Counted from the stretch's first letter, positions 1-9,653 are shown. The stretch is 64,000 nt of DNA from Bog-532 sp963824545 (GCA_963824545.1 CAWGPP010000005.1:1-64000); one strand, 5' to 3'. Made by a program: numbers and translations. Notes: generated by a model not told the origin, from the letters alone.

Positions 1-354
1 ACGGGGATCGCTTTTCCCTTCGGCGCTCTCCCGGTCGAGTTCACGAATCAGCGCCTGACCCTCTTCGCGGCGTCCCAGTGCGTACATCGCGCGGGCCAGC
101 GGCGCCCGCGGGTCGGCGAACGTGGCACCGCCGTCCGCCCGGGCCAGCTCGAAGCGCTCGGCGGCGATCTCGGGCTCGTCGGCCAGCAGCCATTGGTCGC
201 CCGCCCGCATGTACGCCTCAGCCCGGGACATGCTTCCCGCCTGTTCGGCCGTCGCGGCGAGATGGTTCATGCGCAGCGCCGCACGCCGATGATCACCGGT
301 GCGGGCGGCGTCGAATTCGATCTCGTCGAACAGGTCATCATTCAGGACAACCAT
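1..354 (-). CDS. TPR-like hypothetical protein, 3' end cut by window edge
   Basis: Open from an ATG at 354 to the window edge (118 codons, no stop), so the C-terminus is missing. The visible part begins MVVLNDDLFDEIEFDAAR and is rich in Ala, Glu, Arg and Leu. It contains helix pairs such as AATAEQAGSMSRAEAYMRAG and AAERFELARADGG, which look like tetratricopeptide-style repeats. No catalytic motif is visible. Its neighbour, the NYN protein, is on the same strand and upstream, but 159 bases separate them. The repeat assignment is inferred from the helical pattern only; the function is unknown. Confidence 0.6.
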   Translation of the reverse strand, partial: MVVLNDDLFDEIEFDAARTGDHRRAALRMNHLAATAEQAGSMSRAEAYMRAGDQWLLADEPEIAAERFELARADGGATFADPRAPLARAMYALGRREEGQALIRELDRESAEGKSDPR

Positions 355-513
355 GTTGGTGGACGTACCCAGGTCCCCCCTATCCAACCCTTCGTCAGCG
401 GCAGTGCTCAGGCTGTTACCCGCGGCCGCCGCAGCGGCGCGGACTGGATCGTTCACGGTTATCCCGTCCATCGATGTCCGGCTACCTGATCGATCTGGTT
501 CCCGGGTACCTGG

Positions 514-2235
514 TCAGCGCCGGGAGTTTTCCAGGGCATCCCAGAACCCGCGCCTGAGGGCGTGCCGGACCTCGTCGTGCAGCAGGAAGTCGATGGGCAG
601 CGCCGAGCCCTGCAGCAGGCGCGCCTCGAGGTCAGACGGCATTCTGGGCTTGCGGGCCAGCACGGCCTCCAGCCAGAGAGCAGGCGCCTCACGCGCCACC
701 GACCCGCCGAACTCCTTGCCCTCTTCATGCGCCGACTGAACCGCGTCGGTCAGCGAGACCGGGGCGGACGGCCGGCCGGACGCGCTGGCCGGCTGGGGCC
801 CGTTGTAGGGGCCGTTCTGTGACGGGACGAAGGCCTGCGAGCCCGGCCCGGACGGGCCGCCTGGTGCCTGCGGGCCCCTTTCGACGGCGGGGGCCGCATG
901 TGCCCCCTGCGGACCCGGAAGGGCGCCGGGCCGCGTGAGCGGGCCCCCCTGCGGGACGGGGCCGCCTGGTCCCGGCGGCACGCTGCCGGAGCGGCGGAAC
1001 GAGCCAGGGGCGGAGGCTCCGCCGCGACGCTGGTCCAGCGTCTCCTCGCGGAACGGTTCCTGGCCGCCCGCGCCATATCCGGAGGATTCTTCGGTGCCCC
1101 GGATGCGGGCGGGGTAGTCAACGGACGCCGGCCGCCCGCGGCCCGCGGGGCCCGCAGCCGCCGGCGGCTGCGGGCCCACGCTAGGGTCACCGCGGCCGGC
1201 CAGGTCATCGGTCATCGGCTGTCCCGCTGGGCCGCCGCGGAAGGGCATGGCGACCGGCGCGCTGTACAGGTTCTGCCGCGCGGCCGCCTCTGCCTCGCCC
1301 GCGTCGCTGTGCGCCGGCGGGGAGGACAGCGGCGCCACACCAGGCTCATCCCGGCCGCGATCGGCCCGGCCCGACGGCATGTCACCGCGCAGCATGTCGC
1401 CGTCTGAGCCGCCGCCGCGGACGGGCTCGGGCCGGGAGGATTCCGGGTGGGCCGGCTCGCCGCGTTCGGGCATGCGCGGCGTCCCGGCCGTCTCCGGCCG
1501 CCCGAAGACCAGCGGCAGCGCGGGACGCTGGTACTCGGCGACCACGGGTGCGGTGTAGATGGACGGCGGGCCGGCGTGCCCGGCTCCCGGCGGCAGCGCC
1601 TGGTAGGAGCCGGTACTCCCGTTCGAGCGCCCATTGGAAGCCGACCGCAGGGCCAGGGCTCCCGCGGCGTACTGCTCGTCCGCGCGAGCAGGCTCGGCGC
1701 CGGGGATCAGCTCGATATAGGGGCGCAGGTGTGCGCTGGTGAGTTCCATGATGTCGTCGCACTCCTGGCGGAGCGACCGGGAGATCGTCCAGTTGCCGTC
1801 CACCATCACGTGCACGATGGTGACCCGCATGCCGAGGTCCTGGACGTCGGAGAGCACCTGCGCGAGATCTTCCTCCGCGCTCACCACGACGGCATCGCTG
1901 ATCGCGCGGTTACTGGCCAGCACGGTGAGATCGCGGTGGATCTCCGTCTCCACGCCCTCGCGGCGGCCCGGGCGCAGCTTGGCTAGCCGCAGCTTGATTC
2001 CCGGCATGTCCGCCAGCGCGTCATGCTCGGCGGTCCGGCGGCCCTCTACGGTGGCCTCGTACCAGTAGCAGCGCAGGAGCGGGAGGCCAGTGCGGTCACG
2101 GGCGAGGCTGCCGAGAAGCTGGAGCACCCCCTCGTAATCCCAGCTGACCGACTCTCGCCGGCGCGTCCCGTGGACGGCCATCGCGCCGTCCGCGAGCATG
2201 TAGCCCGCGTCTACGAACAGCGCGCAGCGGTCCAC
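514..2235 (-). CDS. NYN-domain (PIN-like) ribonuclease-type protein
   Basis: The N-terminal 175 residues look like a NYN/LabA-type PIN nuclease domain. They open with ALFVDAGYML, in which the Asp is the usual first metal ligand, and continue with an acidic segment (VVVSAEEDLAQVLSDV) and VTIVHVMVDG. NYN proteins are metal-dependent RNases or act as RNA-processing partners. Residues from about 180 to 480 are a Pro/Gly/Arg-rich low-complexity linker. The last 85 residues form a second conserved-looking helical segment (ALWLEAVLARKPRMPSDLEA). The GTG start at 2235 has GGAAGGA upstream. The protein is longer than typical NYN proteins because of the linker. The RNA target is unknown. Confidence 0.75.
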   Translation of the reverse strand: MDRCALFVDAGYMLADGAMAVHGTRRRESVSWDYEGVLQLLGSLARDRTGLPLLRCYWYEATVEGRRTAEHDALADMPGIKLRLAKLRPGRREGVETEIHRDLTVLASNRAISDAVVVSAEEDLAQVLSDVQDLGMRVTIVHVMVDGNWTISRSLRQECDDIMELTSAHLRPYIELIPGAEPARADEQYAAGALALRSASNGRSNGSTGSYQALPPGAGHAGPPSIYTAPVVAEYQRPALPLVFGRPETAGTPRMPERGEPAHPESSRPEPVRGGGSDGDMLRGDMPSGRADRGRDEPGVAPLSSPPAHSDAGEAEAAARQNLYSAPVAMPFRGGPAGQPMTDDLAGRGDPSVGPQPPAAAGPAGRGRPASVDYPARIRGTEESSGYGAGGQEPFREETLDQRRGGASAPGSFRRSGSVPPGPGGPVPQGGPLTRPGALPGPQGAHAAPAVERGPQAPGGPSGPGSQAFVPSQNGPYNGPQPASASGRPSAPVSLTDAVQSAHEEGKEFGGSVAREAPALWLEAVLARKPRMPSDLEARLLQGSALPIDFLLHDEVRHALRRGFWDALENSRR

Positions 2236-2528
2236 GCAACACCGTCCTTCCTTGACGCGGGAACTACCCGAATCTTGACGTCACAGCGAGAAGCCGCCTG
2301 CCGTCCCGCGCTCGGGTCTTAGCGTAGTGAAGCCAGCTTCTCCCGTTTGCCTTTCCGGGTATTCACTGCTGCTCAGGCGAGGTTCGCCTGCTGCCGGTCC
2401 GGCCTGCTAAATTACTCTTTGTATGCGAACTGTTTCAGAGTGTCACAAGAAAAGATTGCGCAATCCGCGTCATACCGAGGCACCCCCGCCGTCAGCACAG
2501 TGGGAACCAGCAGGCGGAGGCGCATCCC

Positions 2529-3320
2529 ATGAGGTCAGACGGCATACGGCGGACCACCATGCACGACCCGGCGCACCCGGACGGAGCAGGCCAGGAGCAT
2601 GCACCCCAGCGGGCGGACCAATCCGGCCTGCGGGCGGCCTGGCGGCGGCAGAGCCTGTCCGCGGGCTGGCTGGCCGAAGACGATTGGTGGACGACGGCCG
2701 TGGACGCTGTGGCCCGGGCCGCCTGCCGGGACGGGAGCCTGCGCCAGGCGTGCGCGCTGCTCGGCCGGGCTCGGGCCCAGGCCGGCGTGGGTATCAGCGA
2801 GGCGATGACCGACGTCGCCGCGCTGTACCGCGTGCTCGGCGAGGGTACGCCCCCGCTGGACGTGATCACCGCGCTCGCCGAAGGGTGGGCCGACGCGGGG
2901 CTGGCCCGCCTGTCCGGGGCAACGTGTGAGGACCCGCTGACCGGCCTGGTGTCCTTCGCCTACCTGCGGACCCGACTACGCGAGGTGTACCGGGACGCGG
3001 AACAGCAGGGCACATGCCCCCCCGCCACGCACCGGCTGGTCGTGGTGGAGCTGCCCCGGCGGCCCGACCCGTGGCGGCGGATCTCGCTGGTCATCCTCGT
3101 CGGCCACGACCTGCGGGCGGCTTTCCCCGGCGGCGACACGCTGTCACTGGACCGCCCAGGACCGGCGATCGCCCTGGTCCAGGTCACCAGCGAGCTTGCC
3201 TTCCGCTTCACCAGCCTGCGCCGGACCATCCGGGCCGCCCTCGGCACGGAGGCTCGCATGATCAGGCTGCCGGCCCGGCCGGAGGACGCCGAGCGCCTCC
3301 TGGACGAGCTGGCCCACTGA
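2529..3320 (+). CDS. Degenerate GGDEF-like domain protein
   Basis: The 263-residue protein has a helical N-terminal half (about 30-140), then EDPLTGLVSFAYLRTRL near 142. This resembles the DPLTGLxNR entry of GGDEF diguanylate cyclase domains. The rest shows the alternating strand/helix pattern of that fold (RLVVVELP, IALVQVTSE), but the GGDEF active-site signature is absent. It is therefore more likely a nucleotide-binding or regulatory relic than an active cyclase. The ATG at 2529 has GCGGAGG nine bases upstream; a second ATG at 2559 is possible. A strong nested hairpin follows the stop. Function unknown; the family assignment rests on the entry motif. Confidence 0.6.
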   Translation: MRSDGIRRTTMHDPAHPDGAGQEHAPQRADQSGLRAAWRRQSLSAGWLAEDDWWTTAVDAVARAACRDGSLRQACALLGRARAQAGVGISEAMTDVAALYRVLGEGTPPLDVITALAEGWADAGLARLSGATCEDPLTGLVSFAYLRTRLREVYRDAEQQGTCPPATHRLVVVELPRRPDPWRRISLVILVGHDLRAAFPGGDTLSLDRPGPAIALVQVTSELAFRFTSLRRTIRAALGTEARMIRLPARPEDAERLLDELAH

Positions 3321-3322
3321 CG

Positions 3323-3370
3323 CCGCTGGCGCTGGCGTCCCGTGGAGGGGACGGGACCCGGCGCCAGCGG
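3323..3370. terminator. Nested double hairpin after the GGDEF-like gene
   Basis: A perfect 9-bp inverted repeat (CCGCTGGCG at 3323-3331 with CGCCAGCGG at 3362-3370) encloses a second perfect 7-bp one (GTCCCGT at 3337-3343 with ACGGGAC at 3351-3357). It starts three bases after the upstream stop and ends 30 bases before the pyrE start. There is no T-run. It could terminate the upstream gene or act as a pyrE leader structure. Confidence 0.6.
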
Positions 3371-3400
3371 CCCATCCAACGCGACGGCTAAGATCCGGGC

Positions 3401-3934
3401 GTGGGCGACCGAGACGAACTACTGCACGCCATCAGGGCCGAAGCCGTGGTCCGCGGCAACTTCGTGCTCTCCTCCGGGCAGCGGGCCAGCTGGTACGTGG
3501 ACCTGCGGCGCGTCCTGCTGGCGGGGCGGTACGCGCCGGTGGCCGGGCGGGTGATGCTGGCGGCCACGGCCGACCTGTCCTATGAGGCCGTCGGCGGTCT
3601 CACCATGGGAGCGGACCCGGTGGCGGCGGCGATGATGCACGCCGCGGCGCGGGCCGGCCGCATCCTCGACGCGTTCGTCGTCCGTAAGGGCGAGAAGACG
3701 CACGGGCTGCAGCGTCGGATCGAGGGGCCCGGCGTGGCAGGCCGGCGGGTGCTCGCGGTGGAGGACACGTCGACGACGGGCGGTTCGGTGCTGGCGGCCG
3801 TGGAGGCCCTGCAGGACGCGGGAGCCGAGGTCGCCGGGGTTGCGGTGCTCGTCGACCGGGGCGCCGGTGAGCGCATCACCGGCCTCGGCCTGCCGTATCG
3901 CGCCGCGTACGCACAGGCGGACCTGGGCGTCTAA
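3401..3934 (+). CDS. pyrE: Orotate phosphoribosyltransferase
   Basis: Converts orotate and PRPP to orotidine 5'-phosphate in de novo pyrimidine synthesis. The 177-residue protein carries the PRPP-binding signature VLAVEDTSTTGGSV at about 117-130, with the acidic pair at 121-122. It also has the flexible catalytic loop VRKGEKTHG at 94-102. The N-terminal FVLSSGQRASWYVDLR matches the usual FxLxSGxxSxYYxD motif. GTG start. No other pyrimidine gene lies nearby, as is common for actinobacterial pyrE. A strong hairpin sits immediately upstream. Length and motifs fit the family fully. Confidence 0.95.
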   Translation: MGDRDELLHAIRAEAVVRGNFVLSSGQRASWYVDLRRVLLAGRYAPVAGRVMLAATADLSYEAVGGLTMGADPVAAAMMHAAARAGRILDAFVVRKGEKTHGLQRRIEGPGVAGRRVLAVEDTSTTGGSVLAAVEALQDAGAEVAGVAVLVDRGAGERITGLGLPYRAAYAQADLGV

Positions 3935-3993
3935 ACCTCGCTCGCGCGGCGCGGGGACGGGGGACGGCAGAACTCGGAGGGCCGGGCCCGGGC

Positions 3994-4113
3994 TCAGAGC
4001 GACCCGTACAAGGCGAGGCCTCCGACAATGAGCAGGATGACGAGCATGAAGATCCCGCTGCCGACCGCCACGTAGCGGCCGGTTCCATGAGGGTCTGACT
4101 TATGGCGGCCCAC
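3994..4113 (-). CDS. Small single-span membrane protein (39 aa)
   Basis: A 39-codon frame from GTG at 4113 to TGA at 3994. The N-terminus is basic and hydrophilic (GRHKSDPHGTGRY). It is followed by one hydrophobic segment at about 15-35 (VAVGSGIFMLVILLIVGGLA) and a short tail. GGAG lies 13 bases upstream, a little far. The frame sits alone between convergent pyrE and the DedA gene and has no competing frame, and the charge/hydrophobic layout is that of a real inner-membrane miniprotein. Coding status is inferred from composition, and the function is unknown. Confidence 0.55.
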   Translation of the reverse strand: MGRHKSDPHGTGRYVAVGSGIFMLVILLIVGGLALYGSL

Positions 4114-4162
4114 GGGGGGAGATTAACTCCGTACCCGACAGATGGGCGGCTTTATGCCGAAT

Positions 4163-4885
4163 TCAGCCACGGTCAGCGCCGGTGCGGCCGTCCGTGTCCC
4201 AGTAGGAATCGTCCTGCTGGGCGGCCCCCGGTCGGCCGGGCGCGGCGTGCCGCGGCCCCGCGACGGCGGGCGGCCCGGCGGCCGCCGCCTGCTCGGCGGC
4301 GGCCTCCCGGCGGAACGCACGCAGCCGGATGATGATGAAGCCGGCGATGGCCGCGACGACCAGGACGACCACGATGTAGCCGACGACGGAGAGATCCTTC
4401 GCGACGCTGTGCCAGGCACTGCCAACCGCGTAGCCGATGGCGGAGAGCACCGACGCGTAGATGACGGTGCCGATCGCGCTGAGGACCACGAACCGGGCCA
4501 GCGGCATCTCAATGAGGCCCGCGACGATCGACGTGAAGGCACGCACCACGGGAATCATCCGCCCCACGGGAACGGCCCAGGCCCCCCGCCCCTCCAGGAA
4601 CCGTTCGGCCCGGTCCACGTCAGAGCGGGTGACCAGCACGTACCGCCCCACCTTGTCGACCAGCGGGCGGCCGCCCCAGCGGCCCACGGCAAAGGATGCG
4701 CACGACCCGGCCAGCTCGGCCAGCGACCCGATGATGATCACCAGGGCGAGGCTAAGATGCCCCTGGTAGGCCAGCACACCCGCGAAGCCGAAGGTGATCT
4801 CCGAAGAGATCGGCACACAGCACGCCTCGAGAAACCCGAAGAGGATGAGCGCGCCGTAGCCCGCTGAGGTCAGAAAACTCTCCAT
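4163..4885 (-). CDS. DedA family membrane protein
   Basis: A polytopic protein of 240 residues in the DedA/SNARE-associated family. The characteristic acidic/proline entry is FLEACCVPISSEITFGFAG. It continues with GSLAELAGSCASFAVGRWGGR and the motif GRMIPVVRAFTSIVAGLIEMP, which matches the DedA G-R-x(I/V)P-x-x-R signature. DedA proteins are linked to proton-motive-force-dependent phospholipid (undecaprenyl phosphate or phosphatidyl) flipping. I place the start at the ATG at 4885, because GGAGG lies four bases upstream, rather than at the ATG 21 bases earlier. The C-terminal 45 residues are an Ala/Pro-rich cytoplasmic tail. The gene diverges from fba. Confidence 0.88.
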   Translation of the reverse strand: MESFLTSAGYGALILFGFLEACCVPISSEITFGFAGVLAYQGHLSLALVIIIGSLAELAGSCASFAVGRWGGRPLVDKVGRYVLVTRSDVDRAERFLEGRGAWAVPVGRMIPVVRAFTSIVAGLIEMPLARFVVLSAIGTVIYASVLSAIGYAVGSAWHSVAKDLSVVGYIVVVLVVAAIAGFIIIRLRAFRREAAAEQAAAAGPPAVAGPRHAAPGRPGAAQQDDSYWDTDGRTGADRG

Positions 4886-5007
4886 AGGCCTCCAGTTGTA
4901 CCGCATTCAGGACGTCGGCGAGCCCCGAGCGGCCAGCCCTCGGTATCCAAGGCAGCGCAGCTTCGCAATACTAGGTACTTCAGCAGCAATAAGAGAGGGC
5001 CACGGCA

Positions 5008-6027
<1,020 letters not shown>

Positions 6028-6047
6028 CGATCTGGCAGAATCCGCGC

Positions 6048-6515
6048 ATGGATCACAAAGACCTGCTGGCCGGGCCCGGCCTCACCGCCGGGCCCGCTGC
6101 GACCTACCTGCCTGCCGAGCCGGGCGCCGAGGAGGCGCTCCGGTCCGGCCAGGACCTGATCGATGTGGCGGCGCGTTTCCCTGCGTCCTCCGCGGCGTGG
6201 GCCGCGCTCGCCGAGCGGGCGTTCGGGGCGGGCAAGGTCGTCACCGCGTACGCGTACGCCCGGACCGGCTACCACCGGGGGCTCGACCAGCTGCGCCGGG
6301 CGGGCTGGCGCGGCAACGGCCCTGTGCCCTGGGAGCACGAGCCCAACCAGGGATTCCTCCGGTCGCTGCACATGCTCGCGGCGTCCGCGGCGGCCATCGG
6401 TGAGGAAAGCGAGGCGGCGCGGTGCCGGCAGTTCCTGGCTGACAGCAGTCCCGAAGCCGTGTTTACCCGGGGGGACGACCCCCCGGACCCCCCGCTGCGC
6501 TCCGCGCCCCGCTAG
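6048..6515 (+). CDS. DUF3151 family protein
   Basis: A 155-residue actinobacterial protein of the DUF3151 family. Recognisable stretches are LPAEPGAEEAL, FPASSAAWAALAERA, VTAYAYARTGYHRGLDQLRR and the tryptophan-centred PWEHEPNQGFLRSLHMLA. It is helical and TPR-like with no catalytic motif. The gene lies 20 bases after fba, the usual context of this family, so a link to central carbon metabolism is often assumed but unproven. The last 20 residues are Pro-rich and end at the edge of the 88-bp repeat array. Confidence 0.85.
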   Translation: MDHKDLLAGPGLTAGPAATYLPAEPGAEEALRSGQDLIDVAARFPASSAAWAALAERAFGAGKVVTAYAYARTGYHRGLDQLRRAGWRGNGPVPWEHEPNQGFLRSLHMLAASAAAIGEESEAARCRQFLADSSPEAVFTRGDDPPDPPLRSAPR

Positions 6516-6531
6516 GGTACTTCGCCGACAC

Positions 6532-6889
6532 ACCGGCCACTCGCCGGGCACAAGGCCCGGCTCGCTGGGCCGGTAACAAGCGACTCGCCGTAGGTCCTGT
6601 TGCGGTGCTCGCCGACAGCACCGGCCACTCGCCGGGCACAAGGCCCGGCTCGCTGGGCCGGTAACAAGCGACTCGCCGCAGGTCCTGTTGCGGTGCTCGC
6701 CGACAGCACCGGCCACTCGCCGGGCACAAGGCCCGGCTCGCTGGGCCGGTAACAAGCGACTCGCCGCAGGTCCTGTTGCGGTGCTCGCCGACAGCACCGG
6801 CCACTCGCCGGGCACAAGGCCCGGCTCGCTGGGCCGGTAACAAGCGACTCGCCGCAGGTCCTGTTGCGGTGCTCGCCGACAGCACCGGC
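6532..6889. repeat. Four tandem 88-bp repeats with two hairpins per unit
   Basis: Units start at 6532, 6620, 6708 and 6796, with a six-base partial unit at 6884. All are 88 bp, and units two to four look identical; the first has a T at its 'cgccgtagg' where the others have C. Each unit contains a perfect 7-bp hairpin (GCCGGGC-ACAAG-GCCCGGC) and a 5-bp one (CCGCA/TGCGG). Two ACTCGCCG motifs 44 bases apart suggest an older half-unit. The period is not a multiple of three, so frames running through it are accidental. It lies between DUF3151 and purA. Confidence 0.95.
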
Positions 6890-6950
6890 GCAAGCCTGGT
6901 TACGGCCCGGTTCGGGGCTGGGTCAGCACAGGGTAGTCTCGATGGGTAAG

Positions 6951-7002
6951 AGCCCCTGCGGCTGCGGTGTCGTGTCCTGAGCACGCAGCGCCCACAGGGG
7001 CT
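6951..7002 (+). promoter_or_regulatory. Structured purA leader hairpin
   Basis: A two-tier stem just upstream of purA. The outer arms AGCCCCTG (6951-6958) and CAGGGGCT (6995-7002) and the inner arms GCTGCG (6961-6966) and CGCAGC (6984-6989) are both perfect. The structure ends 32 bases before the GTG start, so it sits in the likely 5' leader. It matches no riboswitch core I know. It could be an attenuator or only a stability element. Confidence 0.5.
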
Positions 7003-7034
7003 TCGCGATGCCTCATCCAGAAGGGACAAGCCCT

Positions 7035-8315
7035 GTGCCGGCCATTGTGCTAGTCGGCGCCCAGTGGGGCGACGAAGGCAAGGGCAAGGCAACCGATCTG
7101 CTCGGCGGCCGGGTCCACTACGTCGTCAGATACCAGGGCGGGAACAACGCGGGCCACACGGTGGTCATCGGCGAGGAGAGCTACGCTCTGCACATGCTGC
7201 CCTCCGGGGTGCTGTCACCCGAGGTGGTGCCGGTCATCGGCAACGGGGTGGTCGTCGATCCCCGCGTTCTGCTGGAGGAAATCGACGCCCTGCAGGCCCG
7301 CGGGGTGTCCTGCGCGAAGCTGCTCATCTCGGCGAATGCGCACCTGATCATGCCGTACCACCGTGCCCTCGACAAGGTGACAGAACGCTACCTGGGCAGT
7401 GCGCGGATCGGGACCACCGGCCGCGGCATCGGCCCGACCTACGGCGACAAGATCGCCCGGGTGGGGATCCGCGTCCAGGACCTCTTCGATCCCGGCATCT
7501 TCCGCCAGAAGCTGGAACTGGTGCTGCGCGAGAAGAACCAGATGCTGACCAAGGTCTACAATCGGCGCGCCATCGAGCCGGCCGGGATCGCCGACGAATA
7601 CATCGGCTACGGCGAGCGGCTACGGGCCTACGTCGCGGACACCAGCCTGGTCCTCGGGCAGGCGCTGGACGAGGGCCGCGTCGTGCTGCTTGAGGGCGCG
7701 CAGGCGACCATGCTGGACGTCGACCACGGCACCTACCCGTTCGTTACGTCCTCGTCGCCGACGGCGGGCGGCGCGTGCGCGGGATCGGGCATCGGCCCGA
7801 CCCGGATCACCAAGGTCATCGGGATCGTCAAGGCGTACACGACCAGGGTCGGCGCCTCGTTCCCGACCGAGCTGATCGACGAGCAGGGCGAGTGGCTACG
7901 CAAGACCGGCGGCGAGTACGGCGTCACGACCGGGCGCCCGCGCCGCACCGGCTGGTTTGACACCGTGGTCGCGCGGTACTCGACCCGGGTGAACGGCATC
8001 ACCGACTACTTCCTCACCAAGCTTGACGTGCTGTCCAGCCTGGACAAGGTGCCGGTGTGCGTGGCGTATGAGATCGACGGCAGACGCCATCACGAGCTGC
8101 CCATGACGCAGACCGAGTTCCATCACGCCCGGCCGGTGTATGAGTACCTGGACGGATGGTGGGAAGACATCTCGCAGGCCCGGTCGTTCGGCGATCTGCC
8201 GCCGAACGCCCAGCGGTATGTGCAGGCCGTCGAGGAGATGATCGGCGCCCCGGTCTGCGCGGTCGGTGTCGGCCCGCGGCGCGACCAGACCCTCCAGATC
8301 CGCGACCTGATCTGA
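7035..8315 (+). CDS. purA: Adenylosuccinate synthetase
   Basis: Catalyses GTP-dependent ligation of aspartate to IMP, the first committed step to AMP. From the GTG at 7035 the protein is 426 residues and starts MPAIVLVGAQWGDEGKGK, the family's canonical N-terminus with the GTP-binding GDEGKGK and the catalytic Asp. GGNNAGHTVV supplies the catalytic His. GTTGRGIGPTYGDK and the C-terminal FLTKLDVLS are also canonical. I prefer 7035 to an ATG at 7008 because GGGAC lies eight bases before it and homologues begin there. It leads the purA-purD-purB cluster. Confidence 0.97.
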   Translation: MPAIVLVGAQWGDEGKGKATDLLGGRVHYVVRYQGGNNAGHTVVIGEESYALHMLPSGVLSPEVVPVIGNGVVVDPRVLLEEIDALQARGVSCAKLLISANAHLIMPYHRALDKVTERYLGSARIGTTGRGIGPTYGDKIARVGIRVQDLFDPGIFRQKLELVLREKNQMLTKVYNRRAIEPAGIADEYIGYGERLRAYVADTSLVLGQALDEGRVVLLEGAQATMLDVDHGTYPFVTSSSPTAGGACAGSGIGPTRITKVIGIVKAYTTRVGASFPTELIDEQGEWLRKTGGEYGVTTGRPRRTGWFDTVVARYSTRVNGITDYFLTKLDVLSSLDKVPVCVAYEIDGRRHHELPMTQTEFHHARPVYEYLDGWWEDISQARSFGDLPPNAQRYVQAVEEMIGAPVCAVGVGPRRDQTLQIRDLI

Positions 8316-8357
8316 TGCGGTGCTCCGAGCCCGGAATTAGCCGGTAGGCTCGCCGCC

Positions 8358-9653
8358 GTGCGCGTTCTAGTCATCGGCTCAGGGGGCCGGGAGCACGCCA
8401 TCGCCCGCGCCCTGGCGCAGGATCCGGCGGTATCCGCCCTGCACGCCGCGCCCGGCAACCCCGGGATCGCGGCGCTGGCGGACATTCATCAGGTCGCCGC
8501 GGCGCATCCGGCGGACGTCGCCGCGCTGGCCGGAAAGCTGGCCGCTGACCTGGTGGTGATCGGTCCCGAGGCACCGCTGGTGGCCGGGGTCGCGGACGCG
8601 GTGCGCGAAACCGGTATCGCGTGCTTCGGGCCCGGCGCCGCCGCGGCGATGATCGAAGGGTCCAAGACGTTCGCCAAGGAGGTCATGGCCGAGGCCGGCA
8701 TCCCGACCGCGGCCGCGCGGACCTGCGCGACGGCCGTAGAGGCGGACACGGCCCTGGATCTCTTCGGGCCGCCGTACGTGGTGAAGGACGACGGGCTGGC
8801 GGCCGGCAAGGGCGTGCTGGTCACCATGGAACGCGCCGCCGCGCAGGCGCACGCCCGCATCGTCGGCAAGGTCGTCATCGAGGAGTTCCTCGACGGCCCC
8901 GAGGTGTCGCTGTTCGCGGTCTGCGACGGGACCACCGCGGTGCCGCTGATGCCGGCGCAGGACTTCAAGCGCGCCCGGGACGGCGACCTCGGCCCGAATA
9001 CCGGCGGCATGGGCGCCTACACGCCGCTCCCGTGGGCTCCGGACGGCCTGACGGACGAGGTCATGGCCACGGTCGTGCAGCCCGCCGTCGATACGATGCG
9101 GCGCCGCGGCACGCCGTACCAGGGGCTGCTGTACGCGGGCCTCTGCCTGACGGCGGCCGGCGTCCGCGTGGTCGAGTTCAACGCCCGCTTCGGCGACCCC
9201 GAGACGCAGGTCGTCCTGGACCGGCTAGGCACACCGCTCAGCGGCCTGTTGCACGCGGCCGCCACCGGCGGCCTGGCCGGGCTGGATCCGCTCCGCTGGC
9301 GCGCTGGGGCCACGGTGACGGTCGTCATCGCGGCCGAAGGCTACCCGGGGCGGCCGGCCACCGGAGACGCCATCGGCGGCCTGGAGCAATCCGGGAGCGT
9401 GCCGGGCGCGTATGTTCTGCAGGCTGGCACGTCCGCCGGGCGCGACGGCGTTGTCCGGTCCAGCGGCGGCCGGGTGCTGAACGTCGTTGGCACGGGCGGA
9501 AATATCGAGGCCGCCCGCGTCGCTGCCTACGAAGCGGCGGGAAAGATCGAGATGCGCGGTGCCTGGTGGCGCGGCGACATCGCCGCGGCCGCGGCGCAGG
9601 CCAGCGGGGCGGCGGCCGGTGGTACGCGGAAAGGAATAGGGATCGGGTCGTGA
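8358..9653 (+). CDS. purD: Phosphoribosylamine-glycine ligase (GAR synthetase)
   Basis: ATP-grasp enzyme joining phosphoribosylamine and glycine, the second step of purine synthesis. The 431-residue protein opens with MRVLVIGSGGREHAIA, the family's nucleotide-fold start. It contains GPEAPLVAGVAD, EGSKTFAKEVM, VVKDDGLAAGKGVLV (ATP-grasp lysine region), GPNTGGMGAY and VEFNARFGDPETQ (Mg2+-binding acidic residues). GTG start, 42 bases after purA. The stop overlaps the purB start in a GTGA junction, which indicates translational coupling. The last 15 residues are a short divergent tail. Confidence 0.97.
   Translation: MRVLVIGSGGREHAIARALAQDPAVSALHAAPGNPGIAALADIHQVAAAHPADVAALAGKLAADLVVIGPEAPLVAGVADAVRETGIACFGPGAAAAMIEGSKTFAKEVMAEAGIPTAAARTCATAVEADTALDLFGPPYVVKDDGLAAGKGVLVTMERAAAQAHARIVGKVVIEEFLDGPEVSLFAVCDGTTAVPLMPAQDFKRARDGDLGPNTGGMGAYTPLPWAPDGLTDEVMATVVQPAVDTMRRRGTPYQGLLYAGLCLTAAGVRVVEFNARFGDPETQVVLDRLGTPLSGLLHAAATGGLAGLDPLRWRAGATVTVVIAAEGYPGRPATGDAIGGLEQSGSVPGAYVLQAGTSAGRDGVVRSSGGRVLNVVGTGGNIEAARVAAYEAAGKIEMRGAWWRGDIAAAAAQASGAAAGGTRKGIGIGS

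Noticed and set aside
6532..6889. CRISPR array
   Set aside because: Units are contiguous and 88 bp long, with no variable spacers and no cas genes.
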